Positions 58,392-64,000 of a stretch of DNA of 64,000 bases are shown piece after piece. The notes under the pieces were generated by a model. The model was not told where the DNA came from. It worked only from the letters and a program-made list of their open reading frames with translations, and ran no database searches. Source of the stretch: Comamonas sp. 26 (GTDB taxonomy: Bacteria > Pseudomonadota > Gammaproteobacteria > Burkholderiales > Burkholderiaceae_C); assembly GCF_002754475.1 (NCBI RefSeq), contig NZ_PEFL01000001.1:806001-870000 (forward strand), given 5' to 3'. Both the position numbers and the translations under genes were made by a program. Numbering within the stretch: position 1 is the first letter of the stretch; each line of letters opens with the position of its first letter.

Positions 58392-59918
58392 TCAAGCCGC
58401 AGCGGCTTCCCGCATGGGCCAGTCCAGATTGCAGTGCGCGCCTACGCTGGCGTGGCGCTGCAGGGCTGCGTCCACCATCAGGCTGCACAGCACGAGCTGG
58501 TTGCGCAGGGCATGGTCTGCACCACGCCACTGTGATCGCCACAGCACCAGCTGCTTGGCGGCGGCAATCAGACTGTGGTTGCTGCGCACAATGCCCACGT
58601 TTTGCTGCATGAGCTGCTGCAGATTGAGCTGCATTTCTTGCTGGCTGATCGGGCTGAACCCGCTGCTCTCATTGCGCTGATTGCTATGAATTGTGGGGTG
58701 TTTGAGCAAGGGCAGATCGGCCATGCGCAGCGCAGCGGCGCGGCCCATGACCACGCATTCCAGCAGGGAATTGCTGGCCAGCCGGTTGGCACCATGCAGG
58801 CCGGTGCGGGCTACTTCGCCAATCGCCCACAGCCCGGCCACGCTGGTGCGCCCATCCAAATGGGCCTGCACGCCGCCGCAGGTGTAGTGGGCGCAGGGCG
58901 CGACAGGAATGGGCTGGGTGGCAATGTCAATGCCGTGAGCCACGCACAAGGCCATGACGCCGGGGAAATGCTGGGCCAGCCAGTCGCGGCTCTGCTGGGT
59001 AATGTCCAGCAGCACATGGGACAGTTGGTGCACCCGCATTTCTGTATCAATGGCGCGGGCCACGATGTCGCGCGGCGCCAGTTCGGCCCGCGAGTCATGG
59101 CGCAGCATGAAGCGTTCGCCGGGGTTGCCATTTTTGCCGGGCAGGCGCAGCAGCGCACCTTCGCCGCGCAGGGCTTCAGACACCAGACCCACAGCCTTGC
59201 CATTGATGTGCAGAGCCGTGGGGTGGAACTGCATGAATTCCAGATCACGCACCGCGCAGCCTGCGCGCCAGGCCATGGCAATCCCATCGCCCGTCGTGCC
59301 GGCGGGGTTGGTGGTGCTGGGGTAGATCTGCCCCATGCCGCCGGTGGCCAGTACGGTATGGCTGGCCAGCATGCGCTGCTGGCGGCCATCGGCATTGCGC
59401 ACGGTGGCACCCACGCAGCGGCGCTGGGCGTCTTGCAGCAGTTCAATGGCGGTGCAGTGTTGTAAAAGGGTGATGTGGCCAAGGCTCTGGCAGGCCTGTA
59501 GCAAGCGCTGGTGAACGGCCAGCCCGGTGCGGTCTGTGGCGTGGACGATGCGCCGCGCGCGGTGGCCGCCTTCACGGGTCAGGTGCAGCTGGCCATTGGC
59601 CTGAGTGCTGAAAGGCACGCCATGCTGCTGCAGCCAGGCAATGGCGTCCGGCCCTTGCTCCAGAATGCGGCGCACGGCGGTTTCATCGCACAGGCCTGCG
59701 CCGGCGATCAGCGTGTCTTGGACATGGGCTTCAAGGCTGTCGCTGGCATCCAGTACGGCGGCAATGCCGCCCTGAGCCCATGCGCTGGCGCATTCATCGG
59801 CACGGCCTTTGCTGAGCAGGGTGATGCGCAGCGTGGCGGGCAGGCTCAGAGCCAGCGACATGCCGGCCAGACCGCTGCCGATGATGAGCACATCGGTGCA
59901 AGTTTTGGAGTAGGGCAT
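58392..59918 (-). CDS. nadB: L-aspartate oxidase
   Basis: 508 aa flavoenzyme that oxidises aspartate to iminoaspartate, the first step of de novo NAD synthesis. The FAD motif G-S-G-L-A-G-M-S-L is at the N-terminus. Succinate dehydrogenase-like motifs include S-A-W-A-Q-G-G-I-A-A-V and G-G-M-G-Q-I-Y-P-S-T-T-N-P. The catalytic Arg/His region is H-Y-T-C-G-G-V and R-L-A-S-N-S-L-L-E near the end. It lies 9 bp after nadA in one operon. nadC is not in the window. Confidence 0.96.
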   Translation of the reverse strand: MPYSKTCTDVLIIGSGLAGMSLALSLPATLRITLLSKGRADECASAWAQGGIAAVLDASDSLEAHVQDTLIAGAGLCDETAVRRILEQGPDAIAWLQQHGVPFSTQANGQLHLTREGGHRARRIVHATDRTGLAVHQRLLQACQSLGHITLLQHCTAIELLQDAQRRCVGATVRNADGRQQRMLASHTVLATGGMGQIYPSTTNPAGTTGDGIAMAWRAGCAVRDLEFMQFHPTALHINGKAVGLVSEALRGEGALLRLPGKNGNPGERFMLRHDSRAELAPRDIVARAIDTEMRVHQLSHVLLDITQQSRDWLAQHFPGVMALCVAHGIDIATQPIPVAPCAHYTCGGVQAHLDGRTSVAGLWAIGEVARTGLHGANRLASNSLLECVVMGRAAALRMADLPLLKHPTIHSNQRNESSGFSPISQQEMQLNLQQLMQQNVGIVRSNHSLIAAAKQLVLWRSQWRGADHALRNQLVLCSLMVDAALQRHASVGAHCNLDWPMREAAAA

Positions 59919-59927
59919 GGCGGGCTC

Positions 59928-61073
59928 TCAGGCGGGGCCGAAGTTCTGGAACAGGGCGGTGTCTTGCACCATGTCGCCGCTTGCCTGCACGCGCTGGCGC
60001 TGGGCGGCGGCGAAGTCGAGCATGCGCTGAATGGGCTTGCGGGCGGCAAGTCCCAGGGTCGCATCCAGCTCAATCACGCCTTGGCGGTGCAGCAGTGCCT
60101 GCTCCACGCCGTGCAGGCTGTTCATGGCCATCCACGGGCAAAAGGCGCAGCTCTTGCAGCTGCCGCCCGTGCCTGCGGTGGGCGCGGCCAGAAAGGTCTT
60201 GCCGGGATAGCGCAGGCGCATATCGTGAAGAATGCCCAGATCGGTGGCGACGATAAAGATGCTGGTGGGCAGGCTGCCCACGGCGGCAATCAACTGGGTG
60301 GTGGAGCCCACCACATCGGCCAGTGCGGTGACTTCGGCAGGCGATTCGGGGTGCACCAGAATGGCAGCTTCGGGGTGCTGGTCGGCCAGCGCCTGGAGTT
60401 CATCGGCCTTGAATTCATCGTGCACCACGCAGCTGCCTTGCCACAGCAGCATGTCGGCCCCGGTCTGCTTTTGGATATGGCTGCCCAGATGGCGGTCAGG
60501 TGCCCAGAGGATTTTTTCGCCGCGCGCATGCAGGGCAGCCACGATGTCTTGCCCCACCGATGAGGTGACGACCCAGTCGGCCCGTGCCTTCACGGCGGCG
60601 CTGGTATTGGCGTAGACGACCACGGTGCGGTCGGGGTGGGCGTCGCAGAACTGGCTGAATTCATCGGCCGGGCAGCCCAGATCGAGGGAGCAGGTAGCGT
60701 CCCCATCGGGCATGAGTACGTTCTTCTCGGGACTCAGAATTTTGGCCGTCTCGCCCATGAAGCGTACGCCTGCCACTATCAAAGTGGTGGCGGGGTGCTC
60801 GGCACCAAAGCGTGCCATCTCCAGTGAATCGCCCACGCAGCCACCGGTTTCGCGGGCCAGATCTTGCAGCGCACCATCCACGTAATAGTGGGCCACCATG
60901 ACGGCGTTGCGCTCCTTTAGCAAGGCTTTGATTCGCTGGGCAGTCTGGCGCTGCTGCGCCTGATCTTGCTCGGGCAGCACTCTGGCCCAGGCCTGACCGA
61001 TGCTGCACTGGGCGCTGCCATTGGCATTGGCGCCCAGGGCGGGCTGGTCGAATTCCACGGTCTTGATTGGCAT
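59928..61073 (-). CDS. nadA: Quinolinate synthase
   Basis: 381 aa from ATG 61073, preceded by GGAG; the in-frame ATG at 61082 is an alternative. NadA condenses iminoaspartate with dihydroxyacetone phosphate to quinolinate and holds a 4Fe-4S cluster. Cluster cysteines fit the positions in [17 protein letters not shown] and [12 protein letters not shown]. First gene of nadA-nadB. Confidence 0.96.
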   Translation of the reverse strand: MPIKTVEFDQPALGANANGSAQCSIGQAWARVLPEQDQAQQRQTAQRIKALLKERNAVMVAHYYVDGALQDLARETGGCVGDSLEMARFGAEHPATTLIVAGVRFMGETAKILSPEKNVLMPDGDATCSLDLGCPADEFSQFCDAHPDRTVVVYANTSAAVKARADWVVTSSVGQDIVAALHARGEKILWAPDRHLGSHIQKQTGADMLLWQGSCVVHDEFKADELQALADQHPEAAILVHPESPAEVTALADVVGSTTQLIAAVGSLPTSIFIVATDLGILHDMRLRYPGKTFLAAPTAGTGGSCKSCAFCPWMAMNSLHGVEQALLHRQGVIELDATLGLAARKPIQRMLDFAAAQRQRVQASGDMVQDTALFQNFGPA

Positions 61074-61106
61074 TGTCTCCATCCTGAGTTGTTCTGTTAA
61101 ATATTT

Positions 61107-61123
61107 ATACTCAATTTGAGTAT
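61107..61123. promoter_or_regulatory. Palindrome in the nadA promoter region
   Basis: ATACTCAA, one base, TTGAGTAT: perfect 8-bp arms 34 bp upstream of the nadA ATG. The location suits an operator for NAD-dependent control of nadA-nadB. The regulator is not in this window and its family is not known to me from this motif. Confidence 0.55.
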
Positions 61124-61232
61124 TATTAAAGCGTGTTTTTCAGAATTTGTCATCTGCGCTGAAAGTCAGGGCTGATTTGACTGGCTGACGATGCAGTCGT
61201 ATGAGGGGCAATATTTCAATGAGAAATGGCTG

Positions 61233-61255
61233 TAGCGCTTATGTATAAAGCGCTA
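61233..61255. repeat. TAGCGCTT/AAGCGCTA repeat
   Basis: TAGCGCTT, seven bases, AAGCGCTA; a member of the intergenic palindrome family. Confidence 0.6.
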
Positions 61256-61298
61256 TTCGCTTCTGAAAAAGGAGCGTTGCGCCAAGCCACTTCAGTGT

Positions 61299-62264
61299 TT
61301 ATGCCACTTGCGCAGACTGGTGTTGTCGCAGGGCCAGGCGCGTGGCAGCTAGGTCCCACCCGCCCCAGCCGCAGGATTTGAAGAGCACAGGGCCAGTCGG
61401 CCGCATCCAGTTTTGCTGCACTATGGTGGCCAGATTGGGCAGGGCGGCGACATCAATGCCGGCTTGCAGCAGGTCGCCCGCTTCGTGCTCGGCATCTTCG
61501 GTGTCGACCACGATCTGGCCCTGCTGCAAAAAGCGCTGGCACAGCTCGGGGGCCAGCTCGACCATCTGCGGCGTAAAAGCGCCCACAGCGCAGACAAAGG
61601 CATCGGGGCGGGGCGCTTCGTGCAAGACCACGGCCTGTGCGGGTGTGCAGGTCACGATCAGAGGGCAGTGGCGTGCGGCCAGAGCCAGATCATCGGTAAT
61701 CTGCGCACGCATACCCATCGCCTGTGCCTGCGTCAGCAGGCTTTGTGCACTGCTGTGGCTGCGCGAGTAAATCCAGACCTCTTGCGTGCCCAGCCCTTGG
61801 GCAAAGGCTTGCAAATGCGCGCTGCCCTGCACACCCGCGCCGATGATGAGCAAAGGGCCATCCGGCTGCGCAGCCAACTTTCGCGCGGCCAGCAAAGACA
61901 CGGCGGCTGTGCGGCGAGCGGTGATGGTGGGGCCATCCAGAATCAGCTGGCGCTCTCCCGTCGCGGCATCAAAGACGACGATGTCGCCCTGAATGGTGGG
62001 CCTGCCCGCCTGTGCGTTGCCGGGCGTGAAGCTGATGAGCTTGGTCATGACCACCTGCCCATCGGTGGCGGGCATGCAGAAAAGGCAGTTTCCGGGCGCA
62101 GTCGGCATGACGATGCGTGGCGGAACCGACACACTGGAGCTGTTTTGCAGCTGACGCAAAAGTGCTTCTACCTCGTCGGCCAGAGCCGTCCACGGCAGCA
62201 GTGCCGCAGTGGCCTTGGCATCGAGAAATGCAGAGCGGGGCTGGGAGTGAGTATTCATGGTCAT
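61299..62264 (-). CDS. Ornithine cyclodeaminase / mu-crystallin family protein
   Basis: 321 aa (ATG 62264, or ATG 62258 two codons later). The family includes ornithine cyclodeaminases and cyclic ketimine reductases such as delta-1-pyrroline-2-carboxylate reductase. The NAD(P)-binding loop is I-I-G-A-G-V-Q-G-S-A-H and the substrate-side segment D-G-P-T-I-T-A-R-R-T-A-A-V-S. The wording C-L-F-C-M-P and the shorter N-terminus suggest a ketimine reductase rather than a true ornithine cyclodeaminase, but sequence alone does not decide it. No partner genes nearby. Confidence 0.82.
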   Translation of the reverse strand: MTMNTHSQPRSAFLDAKATAALLPWTALADEVEALLRQLQNSSSVSVPPRIVMPTAPGNCLFCMPATDGQVVMTKLISFTPGNAQAGRPTIQGDIVVFDAATGERQLILDGPTITARRTAAVSLLAARKLAAQPDGPLLIIGAGVQGSAHLQAFAQGLGTQEVWIYSRSHSSAQSLLTQAQAMGMRAQITDDLALAARHCPLIVTCTPAQAVVLHEAPRPDAFVCAVGAFTPQMVELAPELCQRFLQQGQIVVDTEDAEHEAGDLLQAGIDVAALPNLATIVQQNWMRPTGPVLFKSCGWGGWDLAATRLALRQHQSAQVA

Positions 62265-62425
62265 GCGGGCCAGAGGTAAAAGAAGGGAAGGAGGTAGAGG
62301 CAGAGCTTACAAAAGTGCAAGCCGGGCCCGGTGTTAGCCGACATGAGATCACTGCATCAACGCTTTGGGAAGGCGTGACCTGCGCGCACAATATCGTCTG
62401 TTTTATTGATTGATTTTTTGCACAT

Positions 62426-62755
62426 ATGTTTGGCTCATCTTCTCGAACAGAACAACGCAAAGACCCCTCCTGGACACAGGCGCCTTCGAGCCATGGGCAG
62501 TCCGAGCCAGTCTGGCGAGAGGGCGGCGCTGCGCAGGCCTATGAGCCGACCCAGCAGCAGACGGCTGCAGTGCGCAAGTCTTCGTCCGGCAAATTATGGA
62601 TTTCTGTCATCCTCGCCATCGTCGGCCTGCTGGCCGTGGCCTATCTGCTGCTGAGCATGGTGAATGTGGTGGAAGAGCAGATGGCGCGCAACCAGCCCGA
62701 TGCGGCGCAAAGTCCTTCGGGTATGACGCTGGTTTCAAGCCCAGCCGGGCGTTGA
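62426..62755 (+). CDS. Small single-span membrane protein, unknown function
   Basis: 109 aa. A polar, Ser/Gln-rich N-terminal half (about 1-53), one membrane helix (about 56-79, L-W-I-S-V-I-L-A-I-V-G-L-L-A-V-A) and a short tail. No family recognised. Codon use resembles the neighbours, and the gene is followed 141 bp later by the ypfJ-like gene, itself a single-span membrane protein. A real but uncharacterised protein is likely. Confidence 0.6.
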   Translation: MFGSSSRTEQRKDPSWTQAPSSHGQSEPVWREGGAAQAYEPTQQQTAAVRKSSSGKLWISVILAIVGLLAVAYLLLSMVNVVEEQMARNQPDAAQSPSGMTLVSSPAGR

Positions 62756-62896
62756 ATAGCGCGCCAAAGGTAAACAATGGTGGGCAAAGTTTTTCCAAGT
62801 GACAAAAGCACAGCCTGATACGTCAAATTTGAGCGGGAGCCCTTAATATCGCCACCCGGCGCAGGCCATGTGCAAGACAACAAAGGAGTAAGCACC

Positions 62897-63778
62897 ATGA
62901 AATGGGAAGGCAACCGCGAGTCAGATAACGTTGAAGACCGCCGTGGTGACGGTGGTAGTAGTGGCGGTGGTGGTTTTCCCATTGGAGGCCGAAGCATTGG
63001 CATCGGCACCGTGGTGCTGGCGCTGGTCGGCTGGGGTGTTTTTGGCATCAACCCGCTGACGACGATTGGCATGCTCTCTGGCGGTGGCTCGCCCCAGGTG
63101 CAGCAGCAAGCGCCTGCGCAGCGCCCGGCGGCGGATGATCAGGGCGCCAAGTTTGTCTCTACCGTGCTGGCTTCGACCGAAGATGTATGGAGTCAGATCT
63201 TTCGTGATGGCGGCGCAAAGTATCAGAGCCCAAGACTGGTACTGTTCACCGGTGTGACGCGCACGGCCTGCGGCACAGGCCAGTCTGCCATGGGCCCGTT
63301 TTACTGTCCCGGTGACTTCAAAGTCTACCTGGATATGGACTTTTTCAACACCATGAGTCGCCAGCTGGGCGCTCCTGGCGAATTTGCCCGCGCCTATGTG
63401 ATTGCCCATGAGGTGGGCCACCATGTGCAGAACCTGCTGGGTATCTCTGGCAAGGTCGATGCCATGCGAGGCCGCGTGAGCGAGCGTGAGCAAAACGCCA
63501 TGTCTGTGCGCCTTGAGCTGCAGGCAGACTGCCTGGCGGGCATCTGGGCCAACAAGTCGCAGCAGGCCAAGAGCTGGCTTGAGCAGGGCGATATCGAGTC
63601 GGCCATGAATGCCGCCCAGCAGATTGGCGACGACAAGCTGCAGCGCGAAGCCACTGGCACCGTGCGTCCTGACAGCTTCACCCACGGCTCCAGCGCTCAG
63701 CGTGTACGCTGGTTCACACAGGGCTACAAAACCGGCAGCGTCAAGGCCTGCGACACCTTCGCTGCCCAGTCGCTTTAA
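62897..63778 (+). CDS. YpfJ family neutral zinc metallopeptidase
   Basis: 293 aa from ATG 62897, with AAGGAGTAAGCACC before it. The N-terminus is polar with a Gly/Ser-rich stretch (about 18-30), then one membrane segment (about 33-50). The globular domain has the zinc site H-E-V-G-H-H at about 173-178 and downstream E-L-Q-A-D-C-L-A-G-I-W with the third ligand. This matches the YpfJ/KPN_02809-like putative neutral metallopeptidase family. Physiological substrate unknown. Confidence 0.92.
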   Translation: MKWEGNRESDNVEDRRGDGGSSGGGGFPIGGRSIGIGTVVLALVGWGVFGINPLTTIGMLSGGGSPQVQQQAPAQRPAADDQGAKFVSTVLASTEDVWSQIFRDGGAKYQSPRLVLFTGVTRTACGTGQSAMGPFYCPGDFKVYLDMDFFNTMSRQLGAPGEFARAYVIAHEVGHHVQNLLGISGKVDAMRGRVSEREQNAMSVRLELQADCLAGIWANKSQQAKSWLEQGDIESAMNAAQQIGDDKLQREATGTVRPDSFTHGSSAQRVRWFTQGYKTGSVKACDTFAAQSL

Positions 63779-63796
63779 ACTTTCTGCTTGTCTGAC

Positions 63797-63829
63797 AAAG
63801 GCGTGTGTTGAGTCACACGCCTTTCTTTT
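63797..63829 (+). terminator. Terminator after the YpfJ-like gene
   Basis: AAAGGCGTGTG pairs with CACACGCCTTT over TTGAGT and is followed by CTTTTT. Confidence 0.9.
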
Positions 63830-64000
63830 TGGGGAGTTACCCTGCTGAAATCCGGGTTATCCCGGTAAATTGCACGGGGTATTGAACGGCCTGCGTGTCT
63901 CTGTAAACACAGGGCGCAAAGCTGATCGGACGCCAAAAAATCACAAAGCCAACGCGAAAAACCCACTCGGTGCGACAATAACGCCCTCAATGACAAGCTC

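Noticed and set aside
63990..64000. ATG at the right edge as the start of a further gene
   Set aside because: Only three codons are visible, so a coding region cannot be supported.

Overview
The window looks like a chromosomal segment of a beta-proteobacterium of the Comamonadaceae, most likely Comamonas or a close relative. The evidence is the moderately high GC, the style of the purine genes (membrane urate oxidase PuuD fused to cytochrome c, PuuE-type allantoinase), the dense LysR regulators and the scattered AGCGCTT-type intergenic palindromes. No phage, complete insertion sequence, CRISPR array, rRNA or tRNA was seen. The taxon is inferred from gene content, not from a marker gene.

Layout. 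1-2055: a PqqD/M50 peptidase-HlyD type membrane locus running off the left edge; its HlyD partner has lost its N-terminal part at an AT-rich junction. 2387-4684: malic enzyme MaeB. 4854-25407: a purine and glyoxylate catabolic island with an NCS2 permease, an M20 hydrolase, a UraD-AllC fusion, PuuE and a GntR regulator (one leftward operon); glycerate kinase TtuD; a LysR diverging from gcl-hyi-glxR; gamma-glutamyltransferase; HIU hydrolase; XdhC; and PuuD. Three small envelope genes (DoxX, YSC84/SYLF, a TonB-like lipoprotein) lie inside it. 26049-30432: a FecI-FecR-TonB receptor iron-signalling unit behind a Fur-like box. 30579-34614: a Crp-like regulator, a diguanylate cyclase and a LysR. 34691-42925: a BMP-type nucleoside/purine ABC transporter with two tandem binding lipoproteins, then a Rieske oxygenase translationally coupled to an adenine deaminase. 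43033-49101: a LacI regulator diverging from a Tat-exported molybdenum hydroxylase with 2Fe-2S and triheme cytochrome c subunits. 49180-52743: HIT protein, MFS exporter, aldo/keto reductase, LysR. 52790-56061: a glutarate hydroxylase (GlaH/CsiD) with an FMN alpha-hydroxy-acid dehydrogenase and a divergent LysR. 56402-58324: guanine deaminase and dCTP deaminase. 58392-63778: NadB-NadA, an ornithine cyclodeaminase-like protein, a small membrane protein and a YpfJ-type metallopeptidase.

How it works together. Imported purines would be deaminated (adenine deaminase, guanine deaminase), oxidised to urate (by a xanthine dehydrogenase not clearly present here), then passed through PuuD, HIU hydrolase, UraD, PuuE and AllC towards ureidoglycolate and glyoxylate. 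Gcl, Hyi or GlxR, and TtuD would carry glyoxylate to 2-phosphoglycerate. Four sites sharing a TGTATACA-centred palindrome (consensus AGAAAGTGTATACACTTTCT) lie before the permease, the GntR/puuE operon, uraH/ggt and puuD. They look like the operators of one purine regulon, with the GntR protein as the obvious candidate regulator.

The most interesting points are that operator set; the LacI-controlled exported Mo-hydroxylase with perfect CCCAAATCGATTTGGG operators; the Rieske-adenine deaminase pair; the GlaH locus, where an FMN enzyme stands in the place of LhgO; and a seven-C tract that puts the ABC ATPase out of frame with its only ATG. All calls come from reading the sequence; no database search was possible.
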